Assembly: GCA_029565065.1 (NCBI GenBank)
Contig: JAKQOW010000036.1
Location: forward strand, 1-59,845
Origin: Acidobacteriota bacterium
GTDB lineage: Bacteria > Acidobacteriota > JAAYUB01
Direction: 5' to 3'
Length of the DNA: 59,845 bases
Below are positions 14,921-26,581 of the stretch, one piece after another. The notes beneath the pieces are model-generated. The model saw only the letters and a list, made by a program, of their open reading frames with translations, made no database searches and had not been told where the DNA came from. Made by a program: the position numbers and the translations under genes. How positions within the stretch are numbered: position 1 is the stretch's first letter; the number at the start of each line of letters is the position of its first letter.

Positions 14921-15808
14921 ATGCGGCCGATCCTCGAGCGCGTGGGCCGCGGCGAGGTGCTGCTGGCCGACGGCGCCATGGGCACCCAGCTCATGGCCCG
15001 GGGGCTCAAGGCCGGCGAGTGTCCGGAGGCGCTCAACCTCGACCGCCCTGACGTCGTGGCGTCCGTCTCCGCCGACTACGCCGCCGCGGGCGCCGACATC
15101 GTCCTGACCAACACCTTCGGCGGTTCCCCCCTGAAGCTCGCCCTCTACGGCCTGGAGGGACAGACCGAGGCCATCAACGCCGCGGCGGTGGCCGCCGCGC
15201 GCCGGGGCGCCGGTGCCGGAGTCTACGTGGCCGCCTCTTGCGGGCCAACCGGCCGGATGCTCCAGCCGTACGGCGACACGCCACCCGCGGCGGTGGCCGC
15301 GGCGTTCGCCCGGCAGCTCGCCGCGCTGGCTGCGGCCGGCGTGGATCTGATCGTCGTGGAGACCATGACCGATCTGGCCGAGGCGGTCCTGGCGGTGGCC
15401 GCCGCCCGGGCGGCGGCGCCCGGCGTGCCCGTGGCCGCCACCATGACCTTCGATGTCACGCCGAACGGATTTTTCACCATCATGGGCGTGGACATCCCCC
15501 GCGCCGTCCGGGAGCTGGCCGCGGCCGGCGCTCACATCCTCGGCTCCAACTGCGGCGTGGGCATCGAGCCCATGGTGGCCGTGGCCGCCGAGCTGCGCCG
15601 CGCCACCGACCGGCCGTTGCTGGTGCAGGCCAACGCCGGGCTGCCCCAGATGCGCGACGGCGCGCCGGTGTGGCCCGAGACGCCCGACGTCTACGCCGGG
15701 CGGGCGGCGGCGCTCCCGGCGCTCGGGGTGGGCATCATCGGCGGTTGCTGCGGCACGGCGCCCGCCCACATCGCGGCGTTGCGCCGGATGCTGGACGCCG
15801 GGCGCTGA
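14921..15808 (+). CDS. Homocysteine S-methyltransferase (free-standing MetH N-terminal module)
   Basis: 295 residues, a homocysteine-binding TIM barrel. It opens with LLADGAMGTQL, and the three zinc-binding cysteines are in place: Cys211 in GSNCGVG, and Cys276 and Cys277 in GGCCGT. The spacing matches the barrel of Thermotoga MetH. It activates homocysteine thiolate on Zn2+ for methyl transfer, giving methionine. There is no fused folate-binding or B12 domain. The preceding corrinoid protein and MetH-activation-like protein supply two of the missing MetH modules, while no pterin-binding gene is in the window. Alternatives are an S-methylmethionine- or betaine-dependent enzyme, but the corrinoid context argues for cobalamin as direct methyl donor. 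Confidence 0.9.
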   Translation: MRPILERVGRGEVLLADGAMGTQLMARGLKAGECPEALNLDRPDVVASVSADYAAAGADIVLTNTFGGSPLKLALYGLEGQTEAINAAAVAAARRGAGAGVYVAASCGPTGRMLQPYGDTPPAAVAAAFARQLAALAAAGVDLIVVETMTDLAEAVLAVAAARAAAPGVPVAATMTFDVTPNGFFTIMGVDIPRAVRELAAAGAHILGSNCGVGIEPMVAVAAELRRATDRPLLVQANAGLPQMRDGAPVWPETPDVYAGRAAALPALGVGIIGGCCGTAPAHIAALRRMLDAGR

Positions 15809-15877
15809 CCGCCGGCGGGCGGGTCCGGCCGAACCGCGGCGCCACCCGGACAACCGGTTCCGAACTGCTGATTTCTG

Positions 15878-15906
15878 TTCCCTAAACCTCCGGATTTTGA
15901 TATAAA
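15878..15906 (+). promoter_or_regulatory. Possible promoter for glyQ-glyS-ino1
   Basis: A good -10 region (TATAAA 15901-15906, within GATATAAATA) with a weak -35 (TTCCCT 15878-15883) at 17 bp. It lies 35 bases before the glyQ start in a locally AT-rich stretch of the 133-base gap. Confidence 0.4.
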
Positions 15907-15941
15907 TACTACTTTTGATATGCCCCGGTAGGGAGTCGCGC

Positions 15942-16829
<888 letters not shown>

Positions 16830-16830
16830 G

Positions 16831-18957
16831 ATGGGCGCGGAGTTCCTCCTCGAGATCGGCACCGAGGAAATCCCGGCCGGCATGATCCGGGACGCCCTGG
16901 ACCACCTGGCCGACGCGGTGGCGCAGGCGCTGGCCCGCCACGGCCTGGCCGGCGGCGAGGCGTGGCGTTCGGCCACGCCGCGGCGCCTCGTCGTGCGCAT
17001 CGACGACATGCCCGAGCGGCAGGCCGACCGCGACGAGGAGGTGGTGGGCCCGCCCGCCTCGGCCGGCGTGGACGCCGCCGGCGCCTGGACCCGCGCCGCA
17101 CTGGGTTTCGCCGCCAAGCAGGGCGTCGACGCCGCCGCGCTGGCGGTGACGGAAACCCCCAAGGGGCGCTACGTCGCCGTCCGGAAGCGTGTCGCCGGCC
17201 GCACCGCCGCCGATGTGCTGGCCGAGGCGCTCCCCGGCATCATCCGCGGCATCCCCTTTCCGAAAACCATGTACTGGCGCGAGGACAAGTTCCGGTTCGT
17301 GCGGCCCATCCGCTCCCTGCTGGCCCTGCTGGGCGGGGTCGTGGTCCCCTTTGAGGTGGCCGGCGTGGCCGCCGGCGACCGATCCTTCGGCCACCGCTTT
17401 CTCGGCGCCGCCGCCTTCCCCGTGAAGGATTTCGCCGACTACGAGCGCCGGCTGACAGAAAATGGCGTAATTCTGGACGCCGGCCGGCGCCGCGACAAGA
17501 TTCAGTCCGAGATCGCCCGGATCGAGGCCGAGACGGGACTCCGGGCGGCGCGCGACCCGGAGCTCCTGGAGCAGGTGGTGTTTCTCAACGAGTCGCCCAC
17601 CGTCATCCTGGGCGCCTTCGAGGAACGGTTTCTGGCCATCCCGGCCGAGGTGCTGGTCACCGTGATGCGGCACCATCAGAAATATTTTTCGCTCAACCGG
17701 CCCGACGGGAGTCTGGCCCCCTGCTTTCTCGCCGTGATCAACATGGACGCCGACCGCGAGGGCCTGATCCGGACCGGTCACGAGCGGGTCCTCAAGGCCC
17801 GGCTGGTGGATGCCGAGTTCTTCTGGAACAACGACCGCAAGCTGAAGCTGGCCGAGCGGGCGCCGGCGCTGGAGGGCATCCTCTTCCAGGAGGCGTTGGG
17901 CAGTTACGGCGCGAAGACGCACCGCGTCGAGGCCCTGGCCGTCTGGCTGGCGGAGCACCTGGGCGAGTCGGCCGCCGCGCGGGACGCCGTGGCCGAGGCG
18001 GCGGCGCTCTGCAAGGTGGACCTGGCCACCGAGATGGTCAAGGAGCTCACCGAGCTGCAGGGCGTCATGGGCGGCCTGTACGCCCGCACGGAGGGGTGTC
18101 CCCCCGAGGTGTGGCAGGCGATCTACGAGCATTACCGGCCGGAGGGAATGGACGATCCCATCCCCGCGTCCCTCACGGGCGCGATCCTGTCCGTCGCGGA
18201 CAAGGCCGACACGGTGGCCGGCATGCTGGGCCTGGGATTCGTGCCCACCGGCTCGAAGGATCCGTTTGGGCTGCGCCGCCAGGCCACCGGCATCTACCGC
18301 ATCCTGCTGGAGAAGGACCTGGACGCGGACCTGGCCGAGGTATTCCTCCGGGCTACCGCCGGCCTCGGCGAGCTGGCCACGGCGCCGGCGGACGAGTCGG
18401 CCGCCGTGCTGCAAGAGCTGCTGGAGGGGCGCCTGCGCTTCCTCTACGGGCAGGCCGGCTATCGCTATGACGAGATCAACGCGGTGCTGGCCGCGGCCGT
18501 ACGGCGGCCGGCTGACGGGCAGCGCCGTCTCGAGGCGCTCAAGGCGATCCGCACGGTGACTGCCTTTGCGTCCATCTTCACCGCCGGCAAGCGGATCCGC
18601 AACATTCTGGACAAGCAGGCCGCGCCCCCCGAGGGCGAGCCGGACGCGGCGCTGTTCGCCGAGGAAGCGGAACGGCGGCTCGGGGCGGTGCTGGCCGATC
18701 TGGGCCCCCGCGTGCGCGCCGCCATCACCGACCGCCGGTATGCCGACGCGCTGGCGCTCATCGAGCAGTTCGCCCAGCCGGTGGACGCGTTCTTCGACGG
18801 CGTGCTGGTCATGCACGCGGACCCCGCGATCCGGGCCAACCGGCTCCGGGTGCTGCGGGCCATCGGCGAGCTGTTCGATTCGTTCTGCGATTTTTCCCGG
18901 TTCGTGCTGGAAGAAACCAATCCGTTAACCCATAACAGTGTGACGAGGTCATCATGA
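16831..18957 (+). CDS. glyS: Glycyl-tRNA synthetase beta subunit
   Basis: 708 residues, near the usual 690-700. The family start LLEIGTEEIPAGM is present, followed by the HRF and RRDKI segments, an HD-like middle region (VTVMRHHQKYF, later KVDLATEMVKEL) and a C-terminal helical anticodon-binding-type domain. It binds tRNA and is needed with GlyQ for charging. The last residues overlap the next gene: the stop TGA (18955-18957) lies inside the ATGA of the inositol-phosphate synthase start, so translation of a lipid/osmolyte enzyme is coupled to an aminoacyl-tRNA synthetase. Nothing else is unusual. Confidence 0.96.
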   Translation: MGAEFLLEIGTEEIPAGMIRDALDHLADAVAQALARHGLAGGEAWRSATPRRLVVRIDDMPERQADRDEEVVGPPASAGVDAAGAWTRAALGFAAKQGVDAAALAVTETPKGRYVAVRKRVAGRTAADVLAEALPGIIRGIPFPKTMYWREDKFRFVRPIRSLLALLGGVVVPFEVAGVAAGDRSFGHRFLGAAAFPVKDFADYERRLTENGVILDAGRRRDKIQSEIARIEAETGLRAARDPELLEQVVFLNESPTVILGAFEERFLAIPAEVLVTVMRHHQKYFSLNRPDGSLAPCFLAVINMDADREGLIRTGHERVLKARLVDAEFFWNNDRKLKLAERAPALEGILFQEALGSYGAKTHRVEALAVWLAEHLGESAAARDAVAEAAALCKVDLATEMVKELTELQGVMGGLYARTEGCPPEVWQAIYEHYRPEGMDDPIPASLTGAILSVADKADTVAGMLGLGFVPTGSKDPFGLRRQATGIYRILLEKDLDADLAEVFLRATAGLGELATAPADESAAVLQELLEGRLRFLYGQAGYRYDEINAVLAAAVRRPADGQRRLEALKAIRTVTAFASIFTAGKRIRNILDKQAAPPEGEPDAALFAEEAERRLGAVLADLGPRVRAAITDRRYADALALIEQFAQPVDAFFDGVLVMHADPAIRANRLRVLRAIGELFDSFCDFSRFVLEETNPLTHNSVTRSS

Positions 18958-20270
18958 TTGAAAAAGGTGTGAAGATTGCATCGCCGCAAGGTCGAGTGGG
19001 CGTCCTGATCCCCGGTCTCGGGGCCGTGTCCACCACGTTCATCGCCGGTGTCATGAGTATCCGGCGGGGGCTGTCGCGCCCGTTCGGTTCCATGACCCAG
19101 ATGGACACCATCCGCCTGGGCAAGCGCACCGAGAAGCGCTCCCCTCTGGTCAAGGAGTTCCTGCCGCTGGCCGGCCTGGACCAGCTGGTCTTCGGCGGCT
19201 GGGACATCTTCGAGGACACCGCCTACGAGTCGGCGGTCCACGCGGGCGTGGTCAGCAACGACCATCTGCTCCCGCTCCGGGAGGAGATGGAGGCGATCCG
19301 GCCCATGCCGGCGGTCTTTGATCGCCGCTACGTCAAGAAACTGGACGGTCCCAACGTGAAGAAGGCCGCCACGAAGTGGGACCTGGCCCAGATGGTCATC
19401 GAAGACATCCAGCGCTTCAAGACGGAGCAGAAGTGCGACCGCCTGGTCATGATCTGGTGCGGCTCCACCGAGATCTACATGCCCGAGGGGCCGGTGCACG
19501 CCTCCCTCGAGGCGCTCGAGGCCGGTCTCAAGAACAACGATCCCGACATCCCGTCCAGCATGATCTACGCGTACGCGGCCATCAAGCTGGGCATCCCGTA
19601 CGCCAACGGCGCGCCCAACCTGTGCGTCGACACCATCGCCCTCGAGGAGATGGCCAAGGCGAAGAAAACCCCCATTTGCGGCAAGGACTTCAAAACCGGC
19701 CAGACGCTGATGAAGACCATCATCGCCCCCGGCCTCAAGGCCCGCATGCTGGGCGTCTCCGGCTGGTTCTCCGCCAACATCCTGGGCAACCGGGACGGCG
19801 AGGTGCTGGACGATCCCGAATCCTTCATGACGAAGGAGATCTCCAAGCTGGGCGTGCTGGAGCACATCCTGCGCCCGGACCTCAACGCCGAGCTCTACGG
19901 CAACCTGTACCACAAGGTCCGCATCCACTATTATCCGCCGCGCGGCGACAACAAGGAAGGGTGGGACAACATCGACATCTTCGGCTGGATGGGCTACCCG
20001 ATGCAGATCAAGATCGACTTCCTCTGCCGGGACAGCATCCTGGCCGCGCCCATCGTCCTCGACCTGGTCCTGCTGCTGGACCTGGCCGGCCGTTGCGGCA
20101 TGCACGGCATCCAGGAGTGGCTCTCGTTCTTCTTCAAGAGCCCGCACCACCTCCGCGGCCTCTACCCCGAGCACGACCTGTTCATTCAGAAGATGAAGTT
20201 GAAGAACACGATGCGCTACCTGATGGGCGAGGAGCAGATCACCCACCTGGGTCTGGAGTACTACGACTAG
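18954..20270 (+). CDS. ino1: myo-Inositol-1(3)-phosphate synthase
   Basis: 438 residues. It isomerises glucose 6-phosphate to inositol phosphate with NAD, the committed step to inositol and its phospholipids or solutes. The NAD-binding start GVLIPGLGAVSTTFIAG, the NGAPNLCVDT segment, CGKDFKTGQT and NILGNRDGEV are typical of the family. An AGGT preceded by ACG lies just before the ATG, inside the glyS end. It overlaps glyS by 4 bases (ATGA), so it is the third gene of that operon. Two strong hairpins follow before ppdK. The family is clear; what the inositol is used for is not shown in this window. Confidence 0.92.
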   Translation: MIEKGVKIASPQGRVGVLIPGLGAVSTTFIAGVMSIRRGLSRPFGSMTQMDTIRLGKRTEKRSPLVKEFLPLAGLDQLVFGGWDIFEDTAYESAVHAGVVSNDHLLPLREEMEAIRPMPAVFDRRYVKKLDGPNVKKAATKWDLAQMVIEDIQRFKTEQKCDRLVMIWCGSTEIYMPEGPVHASLEALEAGLKNNDPDIPSSMIYAYAAIKLGIPYANGAPNLCVDTIALEEMAKAKKTPICGKDFKTGQTLMKTIIAPGLKARMLGVSGWFSANILGNRDGEVLDDPESFMTKEISKLGVLEHILRPDLNAELYGNLYHKVRIHYYPPRGDNKEGWDNIDIFGWMGYPMQIKIDFLCRDSILAAPIVLDLVLLLDLAGRCGMHGIQEWLSFFFKSPHHLRGLYPEHDLFIQKMKLKNTMRYLMGEEQITHLGLEYYD

Positions 20271-20278
20271 GCGCCGGC

Positions 20279-20359
20279 GGTCCCGCCGTCCTCGGCGGGA
20301 CCCGGTTTCAGACCAGCCAGCGGCGCGGGACCGCCGCCCCACCGACATCGGGGCGGCGG
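20279..20359. terminator. Two strong hairpins after the inositol-phosphate synthase gene
   Basis: Hairpin one: GGTCCCGCCG (20279-20288) / CGGCGGGACC (20293-20302), 10 bp with a 4-base loop, followed by CGGTTTC. Hairpin two: CCGCCGCCCC (20331-20340) / GGGGCGGCGG (20350-20359), 10 bp with a 9-base loop. Neither has a long T run, so termination would be weak or factor-assisted; they may protect the mRNA 3' end. Confidence 0.45.
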
Positions 20360-20433
20360 CCTGACCGGCTGGCTGGACTGCGACCCCGGATAAAAAATTT
20401 ATTCCAATCGTTTCGCAATCTGAGGAGGATCGC

Positions 20434-23118
<2,685 letters not shown>

Positions 23119-23145
23119 ACCGTTCGCCAGTCATCGTTTCGGATA

Positions 23146-23178
23146 CCGGCCGGGGTTCGCCCCGGCCGGAGTTTTTTT
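23146..23178 (+). terminator. Intrinsic terminator of ppdK
   Basis: Perfect 10-bp stem CCGGCCGGGG (23146-23155) / CCCCGGCCGG (23160-23169) with a TTCG tetraloop, followed by AG and seven T. Heptamer array C starts only 3 bases after the T run. Confidence 0.95.
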
Positions 23179-23180
23179 AA

Positions 23181-23513
23181 AGTAAACAGCGAACAGCGAA
23201 CAGTGAGGAGATAGGAGATAGGAGATAGGAGAAAAGAGATCAGAGATCGGAAATCAGAGTTCAGAGATCAGAGTTCAGAGATCAGAGCAGGGATAACGGA
23301 GGAATTCGAACAACGAACCCCGAACCGCGAACCCCGAACCCCGACGTCCGAAGTCAGCGTTTCGGGAACGAGCCCCGAGCCTCGAGCCCCGAACCCCGAG
23401 TACGATCACGATTACGATGACGATTACGAATTACGATCACGATTACGAGCACGAAGAGACCATCAACTATCAACTATCAACCGTTCCTGACTCCTATCTC
23501 CTGTCTCCTCACT
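23181..23513. repeat. Heptamer array C (double-headed) between ppdK and moaD
   Basis: From 23181 to 23355 there are 25 consecutive 7-bp words in unbroken register while the word drifts: AGTAAAC and AGCGAAC, then AGATAGG, then AGATCAG/AGTTCAG, then CGAACCC, then CGAAGTC. A variant of the core (CGTTTCGGGAACGAG), CGAGCCC/CGAACCC words, GATTACGA-type words and CAACTAT words follow. The right end (about 23480-23513) reads as AGTGAGG, AGACAGG, AGATAGG on the minus strand, so the array has a head at each end. Together with the terminator this fills the 442-base gap. The 47 bases before moaD show no clear promoter. Confidence 0.85.
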
Positions 23514-23560
23514 ATTCGCTCCGCTGGCATTCCGTCCCGACTTGTGCTGAAATGGGCCCG

Positions 23561-23818
23561 ATGGAAACGAAGATCCTCACCCTGAAGTTTTTCGCCGGAA
23601 TCCGGGAAGCGCTGGGTATGGCGGTCCTGCGGGAGCGTTTCGGCGACGACGTGCGCACCGCCGGCGACGTGGTCCGATTCCTCGAATCGCGTTTCCCGGC
23701 GTTTCGCGAGGCGGCGCCGCGCCTGCTCATGGCGGTGAACCTGCGTTACGCCCATCCGGCCACTCCCGTGGCCGACGGCGACGAGATCGCCTTCTTCCCG
23801 CCGGTGGGCGGGGGCTAG
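23561..23818 (+). CDS. moaD: Molybdopterin synthase sulfur-carrier subunit (MoaD)
   Basis: 85 residues, a ubiquitin-like fold ending in VGGG; the terminal Gly-Gly is thiocarboxylated to deliver sulfur to precursor Z for molybdopterin. The start is chosen at METKILTLKFF; another ATG at 23552 adds three residues, and neither has a good ribosome-binding site. The frame stays open far upstream only because it runs through array C. It is followed 12 bases later by moaE and then by a mogA/moaB-type gene: a compact molybdenum-cofactor operon. The early step genes moaA and moaC are not in the window. Confidence 0.9.
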   Translation: METKILTLKFFAGIREALGMAVLRERFGDDVRTAGDVVRFLESRFPAFREAAPRLLMAVNLRYAHPATPVADGDEIAFFPPVGGG

Positions 23819-23830
23819 TGGGAGGAGTGA

Positions 23831-24265
23831 ATGGCGCGGATCATCGCCGAACTCGTGCGGGAGCCCATCGATGCGGCGGCGGCCGCGGCGGCGCTCGGCG
23901 CGCCGGGCGCCGGCGCCGTGGTGACCTTTGTCGGCACGGTGCGCGACCAGAACCGCGGCCGGGCCGTGACCGCCATGGAGTATGAAGCCTACCTGGAGAT
24001 GGCCCGGCCGCTGCTGGCGGAGCTGGCCGCGGAAACCGCGGCGCGCTTCCGCCTGGAGGGCGTGGTGCTGATCCATCGCCTCGGGCGACTGGCCGTGGGC
24101 GAAGCCGCCGTGTTCATCGGGGTGGCGTCGGCGCATCGGGCCGAGGCGTTCGATGCCGCCCGCCGCCTCATCGACACGCTCAAGGAGCGGGTCCCCATCT
24201 GGAAGAAAGAGCATTATGCCGATGGCTCGGCCTGGATCGACGGCGAGGGGAGCCATGGCGCCTGA
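23831..24265 (+). CDS. moaE: Molybdopterin synthase catalytic subunit (MoaE)
   Basis: 144 residues. Family landmarks are GAVVTFVGTVRDQNRG, MEYEAY, HRLGRLAVGE and the C-terminal KKEHYADGSAWI with the substrate-binding lysines. With MoaD it inserts two sulfurs into precursor Z in the cytoplasm. GGGAGGAG lies 3 bases before the ATG. The stop overlaps the start of the next gene by 11 bases, so the two are coupled. Confidence 0.95.
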   Translation: MARIIAELVREPIDAAAAAAALGAPGAGAVVTFVGTVRDQNRGRAVTAMEYEAYLEMARPLLAELAAETAARFRLEGVVLIHRLGRLAVGEAAVFIGVASAHRAEAFDAARRLIDTLKERVPIWKKEHYADGSAWIDGEGSHGA

Positions 24266-24755
24266 AGCCGCCCGAGCCGTCATCGTCACCGTGAGCGACT
24301 CCTGCGCCCGCGGCGAGCGGGAGGATCTGTCCGGCCCGCGGGCCCGGGATCTCCTGCGGGGCCAGGGCTTCACCTGCGACGAAGTTCGCGTGGTGCCCGA
24401 CGAGCGGGAGGCGATCGCCGCGTTGCTGCGGGAGCTGTGCGGCCGGGGCGGCGTGCGGTTGGTGGTCACCACCGGCGGCACCGGCCTGGCGCCGCGCGAC
24501 GTCACCCCCGAGGCGACGCGCGCGGTGATCGACCGCGAGGTGCCCGGCATCGCTGAACTCCTTCGCGCCGAGGGTGCCCGGCGCAACCCGCGTGCGGTGC
24601 TCACCCGCGGGGTGGCGGGCCTGAGCGGCGGCGTGCTCATCGTGAACCTGCCCGGCAGCGTCAAGGGGGTTACCGAGGGGCTGGAGGCGCTGGCCGCCGT
24701 GCTGCCCCATGCGCTTGAGGTGGCCGGCGGCGAGGCCTTCCGCTGCGGGGGATAG
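24255..24755 (+). CDS. Molybdopterin adenylyltransferase (MogA/MoaB family)
   Basis: 166 residues. The MPT-binding fold shows VTVSDSCARGER at the start, VVTTGGTGLAPRDVTPEAT in the middle and NLPGSVKGVTEGLEAL near the end. It adenylates molybdopterin before molybdate insertion. The ATG at 24255 lies inside the end of moaE (GAGGGGAGCC just upstream); a longer in-frame start at 24153 would overlap moaE heavily and is not used. Whether it is MogA or MoaB cannot be separated by eye. It is the third and last gene of the moaD-moaE operon; array D follows. Confidence 0.92.
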   Translation: MAPEAARAVIVTVSDSCARGEREDLSGPRARDLLRGQGFTCDEVRVVPDEREAIAALLRELCGRGGVRLVVTTGGTGLAPRDVTPEATRAVIDREVPGIAELLRAEGARRNPRAVLTRGVAGLSGGVLIVNLPGSVKGVTEGLEALAAVLPHALEVAGGEAFRCGG

Positions 24756-24791
24756 ACCGGAGATTCACCACAGGGCACAAAGAGTGTGGAT

Positions 24792-24994
24792 GGTCGATAG
24801 TTGATCGTTGAGGGTTGGGAGTGAAGGCCGAAATCCGAAGTCCGATGTCCGATGTCCGCGTTGCGGGAACGAGCCTCGATTACGATGACGATTACGAACA
24901 CGAGTACGATTACGAGCACGAACCATCAACCATCAACCATCAACTGTATCGATGTTAAGGAACCTGTGAACCTGGAACCTGCGAACCTGTGAAC
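24792..24994. repeat. Heptamer array D, running up to the TsaC-like gene
   Basis: At least 23 consecutive 7-bp words from 24792 to 24952 in one register: TTG-containing words (AGTTGAT, GGTTGGG), TCCGATG words, the core CCGCGTTGCGGGAACGA (24856-24872), TCGATTA/GATTACG words and ATCAACC words. A separate run of GAACCTG units with 7-8 bp spacing then extends from about 24960 to 24994, ending 5 bases before the next ATG. No ordinary promoter or ribosome-binding site was seen in it. Confidence 0.8.
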
Positions 24995-24999
24995 TCAAA

Positions 25000-25641
25000 A
25001 TGGATACCCAGCTGATCAAGATCGACCTGGCCCGGCCTGACCGCTCGACGCTCCGAGCCGTCGCCCGCCGCCTGGAGCGGGGCGAAATTTGCGTCCTGCC
25101 CACGGACACCATCTACGGCTTCCACTGCCGGGCGGACCTTCCGGCGGCGCTGGCCCGGCTCCAGGCGCTCAAGGAGCGGGGGGAGCCGAAACCGATGGTC
25201 GTGCTCATCTCCGGGCCCGATTACCTGGTGTCGGCGGGAATCGCGACTCCGCCGGCGGCCCGTCGGCTCATGGAGCGCTTCTGGCCGGGACCGCTGACCC
25301 TGGTGCTGCCGGCGCCTGGCGTCTTCCCTGAGGCGCTCACCGGCGGCGCGGTTTCCGTTGCGGTCCGCCAGCCGGGATTCCCGGTGTTGGCCCGCCTCAT
25401 CGAAATGGCCGGCGGCCCGCTTGCCTCCACCAGCGTGAACGTCACCGGCGCGACGCCGCTCAACGATCCGGCGGCCATCGCCGCGGCGTTCAGCGGCCGG
25501 GTGGAGTGCGTCGTGGACGGCAGCGTCCTGCCCGAGTCGACGCCTTCCACCATCGTGTCGTTCACGGTCCACCCGCCGGCCGTCCTGCGCGAGGGCGCCC
25601 TGCCGGCCGAATTCATCCGTTCGGTGCTGACCGAAAGCTGA
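25000..25641 (+). CDS. L-threonylcarbamoyladenylate synthase (Sua5/YciO/YrdC family, TsaC-like)
   Basis: 213 residues. The family start (GEICVLPTDTIYGFHC) and the KPM, SAGIATPPAARRLMERFWPGPLT and STSVNVTG segments fit YrdC-domain proteins, which make threonylcarbamoyl-AMP for the t6A37 modification of tRNAs. It has only the YrdC domain, without the extra Sua5 domain, so TsaC or the less-defined YciO are the alternatives. The ATG at 25000 follows a run of GAACCTG repeats with no Shine-Dalgarno sequence, so its expression signal is unclear. A 13-bp perfect hairpin lies 31 bases after the stop. Confidence 0.88.
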   Translation: MDTQLIKIDLARPDRSTLRAVARRLERGEICVLPTDTIYGFHCRADLPAALARLQALKERGEPKPMVVLISGPDYLVSAGIATPPAARRLMERFWPGPLTLVLPAPGVFPEALTGGAVSVAVRQPGFPVLARLIEMAGGPLASTSVNVTGATPLNDPAAIAAAFSGRVECVVDGSVLPESTPSTIVSFTVHPPAVLREGALPAEFIRSVLTES

Positions 25642-25672
25642 CCGGCACGCCTGCGGCTGATTGCGTGGTTGT

Positions 25673-25704
25673 CATGCCGCCCCGAGCCCCATCGGGGCGG
25701 CATG
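25673..25704. terminator. 13-bp perfect hairpin after the TsaC-like gene
   Basis: CATGCCGCCCCGA (25673-25685) pairs perfectly with TCGGGGCGGCATG (25692-25704) around a 6-base loop. There is no T run on either strand, so it is a stabilising hairpin or a weak terminator. The rest of the gap to 25805 holds only GGAGGG before the next ATG. Confidence 0.4.
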
Positions 25705-25804
25705 AGCGCCGTGCGCCCCGCTGAACTTTCCGAATCCTGCCTGCATCATTATCACCGACGGCGCGGGGACGGCTCCTGCGCCGGATTGCCCAGGAGGGAC
25801 GCAC

Positions 25805-26581
25805 ATGAACAACAAACTGAAAATCAAGCGAGTCGGCCTGATCGGCCTCACCCTGGTCCTAGCGCTCGCGCTGGCCCTGCCGGCGGCGGCGCAGGCCCGC
25901 CAGGCGGCGCTCCCCGACGCCACCATCCGGACCATCATCGAGACCCGGCTGATCAACGAAGGGCTGCTCAGGGAGGGGAATATCGTTGTGTCCGTCACCG
26001 ACGGCGTGGTGACTTTCACGGGCAAGGTCGACAGCCTGGCCGACAAGCTCAAAGCCGCCGAAGCCGTGCAGGGTGTCGACTCCGTGGTCCGGCTGGACAA
26101 CAACCTGGTCATCGAATCGGAACCGCGGTCCGATAACGCCATTGCCGCCGACATCGGCCGATCCATCCGCTCCTACGCCCTGTTCGACATCTTCGACTGG
26201 GTGGACGGCCGCGTGGTGGACGGCCAGGTAACGCTCACGGGCTGGGCCCGCGAGCCGTGGCGCAAGGACGACTACGGCCGCCGCGTCGCCGACGTGCCCG
26301 GCGTCAAGGCACTGGACAACCAGATCCAGGTGCTGCCCGTCTCCAGCTTCGACGACCACCTGCGCGCCACCATCGCCCGGTCCATCTACGGCAGCTCCCT
26401 GTTCCAGCGCTACGCCAACAGCGCCTTGCCGCCTATCCACATCATCGTGTTCAACGGCCGGGTGATCCTCAAGGGCGTCGTGGCCACGAACCTGGAGCGC
26501 ACCCAGGCCGAGCTGATGGCCCGCACCCGCGGCATGGCCTTCGAGGTGGTCAACGAGCTGGTGCTCGAGAAGGACTTGAAG

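Noticed and set aside
23417..23560. Upstream extension of moaD through array C
   Set aside because: The extra 48 codons are repeat-derived and not part of the MoaD fold.
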